This document shows positions 44,410 through 51,790 of a stretch of 64,000 bases of DNA, in pieces; within the stretch, counting starts at the first letter, position 1, and every line of letters begins with the position of its first letter. This DNA is from an uncultured Phascolarctobacterium sp. GTDB lineage: Bacteria > Bacillota > Negativicutes > Acidaminococcales > Acidaminococcaceae. Below the pieces are notes generated by a model. That model ran no database searches. It had not been told where the DNA came from and saw only the letters and a list, made by a program, of their open reading frames with translations. Both the position numbers and the translations under genes were made by a program. The DNA lies in assembly GCA_947589605.1 (NCBI GenBank), contig CANQBR010000004.1:1-64000 (forward strand), in the 5' to 3' direction.

Positions 44410-45684
44410 TCATTCGTTTTCTTTATAGACGAAGACCATGTCTCTGATACGGACGGTGGCCCCTTCTCCTACGCCTTTTTCCTTCAAGGCTTCATCGATG
44501 CCCAAACGTTTCCAGATAAGTTGAAAACGATGGAGAGCCTCGGAGTTGTCGAAGTTGGTCATGGCCACCAACCGCTCGATGTTGCGGCCTCGCACTTCCC
44601 ATTCGGTGTCGTTGCCCACGACGATCTCGAAGCTGTCCGGGTCGATCTCTTCGAAGGGAGCCAAGTCTTCTTCGTCTTCTTCGGGCACGTAGCGGCCCAA
44701 AAGTTCGTAAGCTTTATACATCAGTTCCTGCAGACCTTCGCCGGTGGCAGCGCTGACTTTGGCGATCTCGTAGCCTTTGGCTTCCACGTAGGCTTTGAGG
44801 CGGGCGAAATTTTCTTCGGCGCCGGGCAGGTCCATCTTGTTGGCCACCACCAGCTGTTTGCGGCGGCCCAGCCGTTCGCTGTATTCTCTCAGTTCTGCGT
44901 TGATCTTTTCGAAATCGTCCACCGGATCGCGGCCGTCTACGGCGGCCACGTCTACGATGTGGAGCAGTACCTTGGTCCTCTCGATGTGGCGCAAAAAGTC
45001 GTGGCCCAGGCCTACGCCGTCGTGAGCTCCTTCGATGAGGCCGGGGATGTCGGCCAGCACGAAAGAATGTTCTTCATCGATGCGCACTACGCCCAGTACC
45101 GGGGTGAGAGTGGTGAAGTGATAGGCGGCGATCTCGGGGCGGGCGGCGCTCACTTGGGCGATGATGGAGGACTTGCCCACGGAAGGATAGCCCACCAAGC
45201 CTACGTCCGCCAACAATTTCAATTCCAATTTCAGCCAGCGGTACTCGCCGGGCTCGCCTTTTTCGGCGAAAGTGGGGGCCCTGTTGGTGCTGGTGGCGTA
45301 GCAGGCGTTGCCTTTGCCGCCGCGGCCGCCTTTGGCGGCCACATATTCTTGCCCGTGCTCCACCAGATCGGCCAAAAGAGCATCGGTGGCGTCGTCCCGC
45401 ACCAAAGTGCCGAGGGGCACCTTCACGTAAACGGCGGCGGCCTGCTCGCCGGTGCAATTTTTGTTGCCGCCTTTGCCGCCGGCTTTGGCGATGAATTTTC
45501 TCTTATAACGGAAGTCGATGAGGGTGTTCAAATTTTCATCGGCTCGCAAAATAACGTCGCCGCCCCGGCCGCCGTTGCCGCCGTTGGGGCCGCCTCTCTC
45601 CACGAATTTTTCTCGGCGAAAGCTGCTCATGCCGTCGCCGCCGTCTCCTGCTTCCACGTAGATCCTTGCTCGGTCGAAAAACAT
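44410..45684 (-). CDS. obgE: Obg GTPase
   Basis: Ribosome-assembly and stress GTPase. The glycine-rich Obg fold (about 1-158: GGDGGDGMSSFRREKF, GGNGGRGGDV), G domain (GYPSVGKSSI, DIPGLIEGAHDGVGLG, NKMDL) and a C-terminal OCT domain (about 345-424) are all present. 424 residues. GAGGAGATC precedes ATG 45684. First gene of the obgE-proB-proA operon, a common Firmicute arrangement. Confidence 0.97.
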   Translation of the reverse strand: MFFDRARIYVEAGDGGDGMSSFRREKFVERGGPNGGNGGRGGDVILRADENLNTLIDFRYKRKFIAKAGGKGGNKNCTGEQAAAVYVKVPLGTLVRDDATDALLADLVEHGQEYVAAKGGRGGKGNACYATSTNRAPTFAEKGEPGEYRWLKLELKLLADVGLVGYPSVGKSSIIAQVSAARPEIAAYHFTTLTPVLGVVRIDEEHSFVLADIPGLIEGAHDGVGLGHDFLRHIERTKVLLHIVDVAAVDGRDPVDDFEKINAELREYSERLGRRKQLVVANKMDLPGAEENFARLKAYVEAKGYEIAKVSAATGEGLQELMYKAYELLGRYVPEEDEEDLAPFEEIDPDSFEIVVGNDTEWEVRGRNIERLVAMTNFDNSEALHRFQLIWKRLGIDEALKEKGVGEGATVRIRDMVFVYKENE

Positions 45685-45742
45685 GACGATCTCCTCGGTC
45701 TCTTTTTAAAACACAGAAAGATAAATGCATACAGATACTAAC

Positions 45743-45772
45743 ATTATACTCCTATCTTCCCGCCTTAGGCAA
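45743..45772 (-). promoter_or_regulatory. promoter of obgE-proB-proA
   Basis: On the minus strand TTGCCT (45772-45767), 18-base spacer, TATAAT (45748-45743). Confidence 0.75.
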
Positions 45773-45793
45773 GGAATTTGACGGCCTTGCGGT

Positions 45794-45822
45794 TTGACTT
45801 ATGCCGAAAAATAAACTACAAT
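45794..45822 (+). promoter_or_regulatory. promoter of the DUF815 gene
   Basis: TTGACT (45794-45799), 17-base spacer, TACAAT (45817-45822). It is divergent from the obgE promoter. A leader of about 200 nt lies before the ATG. Confidence 0.7.
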
Positions 45823-46026
45823 TTAGAAAAAGGAGCGCAGTCGCGAGCCGGCACGCAAAATTTTTTTCTTTGGGCGCGCGGCTCGAGGCGCGAGCGGCCT
45901 TGCTTTTTTGAAAAAACCATCGACACTCAGCCTGAGGAGAAAAAAATTCAGAAAAAATATTTCGGCCCGGGCGAGAAAAGCTCCCGACTTTTCAAGACTA
46001 CCGACAGCGCAAAGGAGCGGATTTCT
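45823..46026. other. long untranslated leader of the DUF815 gene
   Basis: The frame of the downstream gene happens to be open back to 45778, but there is no ribosome site there and the translated leader is low-complexity and Lys/Arg-rich. A GC-rich segment with partial inverted repeats (CGCGCGGCTCGAGGCGCGAG, around 45878) may fold. No known RNA motif was recognised. Confidence 0.4.
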
Positions 46027-47349
46027 ATGTATAAAGAATTGGCAAAATTGGTCGTCTATCGCAATTTGGAAGAGGACAACCTCCTCTTTCCCTTGGCGGA
46101 GCTCATCCGCACTTTTTCGTCCGGCTCTTACGACAAGGCGGACCTTTTGGGGCGGGTCTACAGTCAGATCCACAAGCTGCTGGACGTGGCCACCCGCTAC
46201 GGCTTCGACCGCAATTTGTGGCATAACTATCTCACCTATCTTTTGATCAGCACCGAGACTCCTTTCTCCATCACCTGCGAAAAGGTGGGCGCCTGCGAGG
46301 GCACGGTGAATAATTTGGTGAAGAACGATTTCGACGTGTTCAAAAAACTTTTCGACTACGATTTTTCGCCCTTGGAGAAAGCGCTGGACACCGATGTGTT
46401 TTCTCTCATTGAAAATTACCGCAGCGTGGCCAAGAAAAAGAGCCGCTACAACGAAAACATCAGCGAGAAAGTGCGGACCTTGAGCGCCGCCATCGCACAG
46501 GCAAAAGACGGGGAAGAGATCTACCGCCTCGTCACCGATTTTTATAAAGCCTACGGCGTGGGAAAATTAGGGCTGAACAAAGCCTTCCGCATCGCCGGCA
46601 GCGGCGAAGAAGCCTGCTTGGTGCCCATCGCCAACACTTCCAAACTCACCTTCGCCGACTTGGTGGGCTACGAATGGCAAAAGGCGGAGCTGATCGCCAA
46701 CACAGAGGCCTTCATCGCAGGAAGGCCGGCCAACAATGTGCTGCTCTTCGGCGATATGGGCACGGGCAAATCCAGCTCCATCAAAGCCCTCATCAACCAA
46801 TACTACGATGCGGGGCTGCGGATGATAGAGATCTACAAGCATCAGTTCAAAGAACTGTCTGCGGTGGTGTCGCAGATCAAGAGCCGCAACTACCGTTTCA
46901 TCATCTACATGGACGATCTTTCTTTCGAAGAATTCGAGACCGACTATAAATATTTGAAGGCCATCATCGAAGGGGGCCTGGAGATCCAGCCGGACAACAT
47001 CCTCATTTATGCCACCAGCAACCGCCGCCACCTCATCAACGAAACATGGAAGGACCGGCAGGACGTGACCAACGAGGGTGGCATCCACAAATCGGACAAC
47101 ATGCAGGAGAAACTGTCGCTGGTGAACCGTTTCGGCTGCACCATCTACTACGGCCAGCCGGATCAGCAGGAATATTTCCGCATCGTAGACACTTTGGCCC
47201 AACGCCAGGGCGTGAAATTGGCAGAAGAAGAGCTGCACCGGGAAGCAAAACGCTGGGAGCTGCATCACGGCGGCCTTTCCGGCCGCACCGCCCAGCAATT
47301 CATCAATTACCTTTTGGGCCGACAAAAAGAAACAGAAGACCTGCTCTGA
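46027..47349 (+). CDS. DUF815 AAA+-like ATP-binding protein
   Basis: 440-residue soluble protein. A helical N-terminal region (1-~200) is followed by an ATPase core with Walker A GDMGTGKSS (242-250), Walker B FIIYMDDLSFEE and a sensor-like YATSNRRHL. The C-terminal part contains the lid (FGCTIYYGQPDQQEYFRIV). This matches the DUF815 family, widespread in Firmicutes with no established role; sequence relation to AAA+ is inferred. AAAGGAGCGG precedes ATG 46027. Confidence 0.85.
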   Translation: MYKELAKLVVYRNLEEDNLLFPLAELIRTFSSGSYDKADLLGRVYSQIHKLLDVATRYGFDRNLWHNYLTYLLISTETPFSITCEKVGACEGTVNNLVKNDFDVFKKLFDYDFSPLEKALDTDVFSLIENYRSVAKKKSRYNENISEKVRTLSAAIAQAKDGEEIYRLVTDFYKAYGVGKLGLNKAFRIAGSGEEACLVPIANTSKLTFADLVGYEWQKAELIANTEAFIAGRPANNVLLFGDMGTGKSSSIKALINQYYDAGLRMIEIYKHQFKELSAVVSQIKSRNYRFIIYMDDLSFEEFETDYKYLKAIIEGGLEIQPDNILIYATSNRRHLINETWKDRQDVTNEGGIHKSDNMQEKLSLVNRFGCTIYYGQPDQQEYFRIVDTLAQRQGVKLAEEELHREAKRWELHHGGLSGRTAQQFINYLLGRQKETEDLL

Positions 47350-47413
47350 AAAACGCACCCGTCTGCTGCGAGGCGACGCGTTAAAAAGTCAGGTCGAAAA
47401 TTTTCGCACATGC

Positions 47414-47442
47414 AAAAAGACCTCCGGCCGGGGCCGGAGGTC
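47414..47442 (-). terminator. terminator of the PerR-like gene
   Basis: GACCTCCGGCC (47419-47429) and GGCCGGAGGTC (47432-47442) form a perfect stem; on the minus strand TTTTTGC follows. Confidence 0.85.
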
Positions 47443-47452
47443 GTGAAGGCTG

Positions 47453-47893
47453 TCACTCGTTGTTTTTTGCTTTTTTCTTTTGACAAGCGGGGCAGAGCCC
47501 GAAGAAGTAGAACTGTTCGCCGCTGATGCTGTAGCCGCTTTTGGCAGCTACGTCTTCGATCACTGCGGCGGTCCGGGCGCTGGTGATGTCCCGCACTTCA
47601 CCGCACTCCAAACAGCGCAGGTGACTGTGCTTTTCGGTGTTGGCGTCGTAGCGAAAGCTGTTCTCGCCGGTGTTCAGCACTTGGATGAGGCCTATCTTGC
47701 TGAGGGCATCCAAATTTTTGTAAACAGTGGCCAAACTCAATTCTTTGTATTTGGGACGCAAAATTTTGTAGAGCTCGTCGGCATCGGGATGCCAGCGCTC
47801 TTTGCTCAAAGCGGCATACACCGCCAGCCGTTGGGGCGTCACTTTGTACCCGTTTTCATGCAGGGCGGCGGCTACTTCAGCGGTCGTCAGCAT
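47453..47893 (-). CDS. perR: Fur-family regulator, PerR-like
   Basis: Metal-dependent repressor, probably the peroxide sensor. Winged helix to about residue 75 (TPQRLAVYAALS, SLATVYKNLDAL). Structural zinc cysteines are C94, C97, C134 and C137. The residues matching the Bacillus PerR regulatory site are all present: H35, D83, H89, H91 and D102; the Asp at 102 (Glu in most Fur) favours PerR. 146 residues from ATG 47893; the frame extends to a TTG at 47917 inside the operator. Metal and ligand remain unproven. Confidence 0.85.
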   Translation of the reverse strand: MLTTAEVAAALHENGYKVTPQRLAVYAALSKERWHPDADELYKILRPKYKELSLATVYKNLDALSKIGLIQVLNTGENSFRYDANTEKHSHLRCLECGEVRDITSARTAAVIEDVAAKSGYSISGEQFYFFGLCPACQKKKAKNNE

Positions 47894-47916
47894 CTCGATC
47901 CCATCCTTTGCGTGCA

Positions 47917-47937
47917 AATGATCATACCGTAATCATT
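47917..47937. promoter_or_regulatory. candidate PerR/Fur autoregulatory operator
   Basis: AATGAT-N9-ATCATT, a perfect dyad, placed directly after the -10 of the perR promoter so that binding would block initiation. Confidence 0.5.
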
Positions 47938-47964
47938 CTAGCGTAAAAAGGGGCGGGCTGTCAA
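47935..47964 (-). promoter_or_regulatory. promoter of perR
   Basis: On the minus strand TTGACA (47964-47959), 18-base spacer, TAGAAT (47940-47935). Confidence 0.75.
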
Positions 47965-48139
47965 TGTTTACATCTTGCGCCGACGGCAAGACCGCTTTCG
48001 TTTGGGGGACAGGTTTTATTTCTTCCCTTTATAGCAGGATAATGAGCGCCGCAGGGCGAAAGAAACAAAATTGACCATATAACCGCAAACCTCCGGCCCG
48101 CCGCCTGTGCGTCGGACCTTTCAAGGAGAAGTGAAGATC

Positions 48140-49702
48140 ATGAAGCTGTGCAAGATAATATTTTTGTCGGTCCTCTTGCTGCTTTGTCATATGGGGGGAG
48201 CTGCTGCCAAGGGGACTCTCCTCTATGTGCCCATGGACAACAGGCCGGTGAACCTGTCTTATACCGTCGAGACCATGCGTCAGGCCGGCTGGGACGTGCT
48301 GCTGCCGCCCCGGGAATTTTTGGCCGACGAAAAGAAGCCCGCAGACCCCGAAGCTATTTTCGCTTGGCTGGAAGGAAATGCAGAGGGCTCTTTGGCCGTG
48401 GTGGTCTCTTCCGATGCTCTTCTTTACGGCGGGCTGGTGGCCAGCCGTACTCACGAACTGCCTTTTCCTGTGCTCGCTCAAAGAGCTCAGCGTTTGATCG
48501 AGCTCAAACATCGCTACAGAGGGCAGGAAGTGTACGTCTTCACCACCATCATGCGCTCGCCCATGATCAGCGCCGCCCCGGTAGAGCCGGCCTATTATCG
48601 GGAATGGGGGCCGAAACTTTTTCGTTTGGGCGCTTTGGAGGACAAAAAAGAATTTAAAGAGCTCCGCCACGGCGAGGGCAGCGAGCTGAAAAAATTGCGC
48701 AAGCTCATCCCCAAGACCATTCTGGACGATCTGTACGGCCGGCGGGCCGTCAATATCAAGATCACCGAATTGTTGCTCCACGGAGTGGAGAGCGGCGACT
48801 TCGATTATCTCCTCATCGGCAGAGACGACACAGCTCCTTTCTCTCAGGCCCACAGAGAAGCCCGGCGGATGGAGATCTTGGTGAACGAACTGCCCAAGGA
48901 GAAGATACGTTTCTTCGCCGGTGCAGATCAATTGGGCCTGCTGCTTTTGGTGCGGGCGGCCAATCGTTTGCAGATGGAGCTGCCTTTCGTGCAGACGGTC
49001 TATGCTCCGGGCAGAGGCGGCGACACCGTGCCCGTTTATGAAGACGATAAGATCAGTTCAACTGCCAAGGCCCACATCTTCGCCGCCGGGGCCGTGCCGG
49101 TGAGCAGCGGCCGCAGGGCCGACTATATTTTGGCGGTGAACACGCCTAAAGACGGGGCCACATTCATGTCTGCCCATCCTTCCAACACTGCCGCGCCTAA
49201 AAAAGAGACCGCAGCTTTTGTCGAACAGGTGAAAAAATATTTGTCCGAAGGCCGCCCGGTCATGGTGGCCGACGTGAAATACGGCAACGGCGCGGATAAC
49301 AGTCTCATCCCCCGACTTTTTCAAGAAGGGATAGGATATAAGATCAGTTCATACAGCGGCTGGAACACGGCCAGCAATTCTTTGGGCTTTGCTTTGGCTC
49401 AGGGCCTGCTGCGTCCTCTCTTGACGCAGGAGCAGCGGGAAGTTCTGCTCACGCAGCGTTATCTGGACGACTGGGCTTATCAGAGCAACGCTCGTCTTAC
49501 TGTGGCGAGGGAAGTAGTGTGGCCGCAACGCTGGCCCAACAGCGGGCTCGACGAAAAGCAAAAGCAAGTCGTCGAAGCTGCCGTCGCCAAAGCCGTGACC
49601 GAAGTTGCACAGCCTCTCTTGGGAGAGGCGACGATAAAAAAATTTTCGCTGACTCTGCCTTGGAGCCGTCTTTTCGAAGTAGATGCGGAGCCTAAACAAT
49701 GA
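48140..49702 (+). CDS. DUF4127 family secreted protein
   Basis: 520 residues starting with a signal peptide (MKLCKIIFLSVLLLLCHMGGAAA). The mature part opens LLYVPMDNRPVNL and continues with VVVSSDALLYGGLVASR, TTIMRSPMIS and LLIGRDDTAPFSQA, the hallmark segments of DUF4127. The family has an alpha/beta, phosphatase-like look and no established function; conserved Asp/Asn/Arg clusters suggest an enzyme. TTTCAAGGAGAAG precedes ATG 48140. It overlaps the GNAT gene and heads a group of envelope genes. Confidence 0.85.
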   Translation: MKLCKIIFLSVLLLLCHMGGAAAKGTLLYVPMDNRPVNLSYTVETMRQAGWDVLLPPREFLADEKKPADPEAIFAWLEGNAEGSLAVVVSSDALLYGGLVASRTHELPFPVLAQRAQRLIELKHRYRGQEVYVFTTIMRSPMISAAPVEPAYYREWGPKLFRLGALEDKKEFKELRHGEGSELKKLRKLIPKTILDDLYGRRAVNIKITELLLHGVESGDFDYLLIGRDDTAPFSQAHREARRMEILVNELPKEKIRFFAGADQLGLLLLVRAANRLQMELPFVQTVYAPGRGGDTVPVYEDDKISSTAKAHIFAAGAVPVSSGRRADYILAVNTPKDGATFMSAHPSNTAAPKKETAAFVEQVKKYLSEGRPVMVADVKYGNGADNSLIPRLFQEGIGYKISSYSGWNTASNSLGFALAQGLLRPLLTQEQREVLLTQRYLDDWAYQSNARLTVAREVVWPQRWPNSGLDEKQKQVVEAAVAKAVTEVAQPLLGEATIKKFSLTLPWSRLFEVDAEPKQ

Positions 49703-50307
49703 ATTCGCTGCGTTTGCGTTTGGCTGAAGACGAAGATGCCCCCGCTCTGTTGGAGATCTATCGCCCCTATGTGGAGAGCCCGGACTTTTCTGTAAGCGAT
49801 ACCTCTTTCGAATATGAAGCGCCCTCTTTAGAAGAGTGGCGGGAGCGGATGGCGGCGATACGCCGGGTCTTCCCCTATTTGGTGATAGAAGAAAATGCAA
49901 GACCGGTGGGCTATGCCTACGGCCACAGTTACAGAGAAAGGGCCGCTTACCACGGCTGCGTCGAAGTGACTGTTTATTTGGAACAAGAGGCCACAGGTCG
50001 CGGTTTGGGCCGCATCCTTTACGCCGGTCTGGAAGAAATTTTGTGCTCTATGGGCATAGTCAATGCATATGCCTGCATCACCGCCCATAACGAAGCAAGT
50101 CTCGCCTTTCATCGGGCCCTTGGTTATAAACTTTGCGGCTCTTTTCCCAAAAGCGGTTTCAAAAACGGCCATTATATAGATATGGTGTGGCTCGCTAAAC
50201 AGCTGGCTCCCTATCCGCCTATGCTGGGACCGCTGCAGAGAGTTTGCGATCTGGAGCGGGCTCACCTAGAAGCGATCCTTGCGGCGGCCGCCGCAGGCAA
50301 ACGATGA
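49699..50307 (+). CDS. GNAT acetyltransferase (Pat/Bar-like)
   Basis: Acetyl-CoA-dependent N-acetyltransferase, 202 residues. The phosphinothricin-acetyltransferase-like pattern is clear: DAPALLEIYRPYV, SFEYEAPSLEEWRERM, CVEVTVYLEQEATGRGLGRILY (acetyl-CoA loop) and ITAHNEASLAFHRALGYKLCGSF. The acceptor substrate is unknown. A ~30-residue C-terminal extension runs beyond the usual end. It overlaps its neighbours on both sides by 4 bases. Confidence 0.9.
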   Translation: MNSLRLRLAEDEDAPALLEIYRPYVESPDFSVSDTSFEYEAPSLEEWRERMAAIRRVFPYLVIEENARPVGYAYGHSYRERAAYHGCVEVTVYLEQEATGRGLGRILYAGLEEILCSMGIVNAYACITAHNEASLAFHRALGYKLCGSFPKSGFKNGHYIDMVWLAKQLAPYPPMLGPLQRVCDLERAHLEAILAAAAAGKR

Positions 50308-50747
50308 AAAAGAAAGAGCTCTTCGGCTACGATTACAGCCGCAAAGAAGGCATTAAGCTGTTGCTCTATCTCTTCGTGGGAGGAACGGCGGCGTTGGTAG
50401 AGTGGGCGCTCTTCTATATTTTCTTCTATCATCTTTTCGCCGACAGAGGGCTCTCTCTTCCTTGGCTCACCAACATCGCCACGGCAGCGGCCTTCGGCCT
50501 CTCGACTCTTTATCATTATTTTTTGGGAAACATTTTGGTCTTCGACAGCGGCAGCCGTTTTTCCCGGGGCAAGGAACTGAGCTTGGTCTTTTTGGTCAGC
50601 GTGCTGGGCCTCGGTTTCAACCTCATCCTCATGTACTTTTTCGTTTCATTGCTGGCCTGGCCGCCGCTTTTTTCGAAGATAGGGGCCAGTGCCATAGTGG
50701 TGGCTTGGAACTACCTTTCCCGTAAACGATTTATCTTCAGGAGCTAA
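50304..50747 (+). CDS. GtrA family membrane protein
   Basis: Four-helix inner-membrane protein of 147 residues. Helices lie at about 15-35, 45-68, 84-108 and 114-132, with the family ending WNYLSRKRFIFRS. GtrA-like proteins are thought to move lipid-linked sugars across the membrane or assist cell-surface polysaccharide synthesis. ATG 50304 lies in an ATGA overlap with the GNAT gene. Its place beside a lipid kinase and an LtaS-like gene supports an envelope role. Confidence 0.88.
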   Translation: MKKKELFGYDYSRKEGIKLLLYLFVGGTAALVEWALFYIFFYHLFADRGLSLPWLTNIATAAAFGLSTLYHYFLGNILVFDSGSRFSRGKELSLVFLVSVLGLGFNLILMYFFVSLLAWPPLFSKIGASAIVVAWNYLSRKRFIFRS

Positions 50748-50749
50748 AG

Positions 50750-51691
50750 ATGCCTTTGACTTCTCTAAACAAAGAACGATTGCGCAGAGTGGTCATCGTT
50801 CACAATCGCAACAGCGGCAAGCAATTCTTCGCCAGCGTTTTGAGCAGAGTGAACGAGATCCATAAGCGGCTGAAGTCTGTTTTGACCACCAAAGAAGTGG
50901 AACTGTGGGATGTGTCCCGCTTCGAAGAACTGGAAGGGATAGCCGAACGTTTGGCGGCGAAAAAAGTCGACTGGGTGATAATCGCCGGCGGCGACGGCAC
51001 CGTTCGGGCGCTCATCGATCTTATGCTGCGGCAAGACTATCGTCCTTTCATCAGCGTTTTTCCCGCCGGCACCGTTAATCTGGTGGCCAAAGAACTGCAG
51101 TTGAGCATAGAACCGGAGCGTTGGATGAAACGGGTGAGCCGTTTCAATACGGTGCCCGTTTATTTGGGCCGCGCCAACGGCCGCGTCTTTTTGACCGTGT
51201 TGGGCATAGGCTTCGACTCTCTGGTCGTAGACAGCGTTTCTTCTTTAGAGAAAAAATTGCTCAGCAAATTCGCCTATGTGGTGCAGGGCACGGAGCTGAT
51301 GCGGAAAGAATTCATCTTCAGCAATTGGAGCTATCGCTTTCAGGTGCGTTTCGACGATGAAGAAGAATGGCACGAAGGCTCTTCGGTCATCGTGGGCAAG
51401 AGCCGCTATTACGCAGGCCGCTATAATATCTTCAGCGACGCCGCTCTCTCTAAACCCTTGCTTTACGTAGCTCTCTTTCAGGGAAGCAAGCGGATGGATT
51501 TCCTTCGCTATACTGCTTTGATCGGCATGGAAGCTCTCACTATGGACAAAACAGTGCTCTTCAAAAAAGCAAAGAAAGTGGAGATCCGCTGCAACACGGA
51601 AGCTTTCGTGGCAGAGTTGGACGGAGATGCGGTGGCTCACGCTCCCTTGACGGTGGCGATCGATACGGCGCCGCTCTCTTTCATCGCTTAG
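50750..51691 (+). CDS. diacylglycerol kinase family lipid kinase
   Basis: Soluble DgkB/YegS-type lipid kinase of 313 residues. VVIVHNRNSGK near 14, catalytic GGDGT (80-84), FPAGTVNLVAKEL, then the C-terminal domain with VLGIGFDSLV and ELDGDA. Such enzymes phosphorylate diacylglycerol, or related lipids, back to phosphatidate. The next gene is an LtaS-like transferase whose reaction releases diacylglycerol, so recycling is a natural inference. Confidence 0.88.
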   Translation: MPLTSLNKERLRRVVIVHNRNSGKQFFASVLSRVNEIHKRLKSVLTTKEVELWDVSRFEELEGIAERLAAKKVDWVIIAGGDGTVRALIDLMLRQDYRPFISVFPAGTVNLVAKELQLSIEPERWMKRVSRFNTVPVYLGRANGRVFLTVLGIGFDSLVVDSVSSLEKKLLSKFAYVVQGTELMRKEFIFSNWSYRFQVRFDDEEEWHEGSSVIVGKSRYYAGRYNIFSDAALSKPLLYVALFQGSKRMDFLRYTALIGMEALTMDKTVLFKKAKKVEIRCNTEAFVAELDGDAVAHAPLTVAIDTAPLSFIA

Positions 51692-51790
51692 TATCGGCTG
51701 CAAATTCGTGCCGCTTAGATAGAGCTAGGCGGCCGTTTTGATATTTTTCGACCCGGCCACACAAGAATCATGGACAAGGAGGCGGCGCAC

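Noticed and set aside
44326-45741. A 471-codon plus-strand frame over obgE, and a 354-codon one over proB (43383-44447)
   Set aside because: Both are antisense to genes with complete motifs and show no family features of their own.
45778-46026. N-terminal extension of the DUF815 protein
   Set aside because: The extra residues are Lys/Phe-rich and low in complexity, the extension starts before the predicted promoter, and a good ribosome site precedes ATG 46027.
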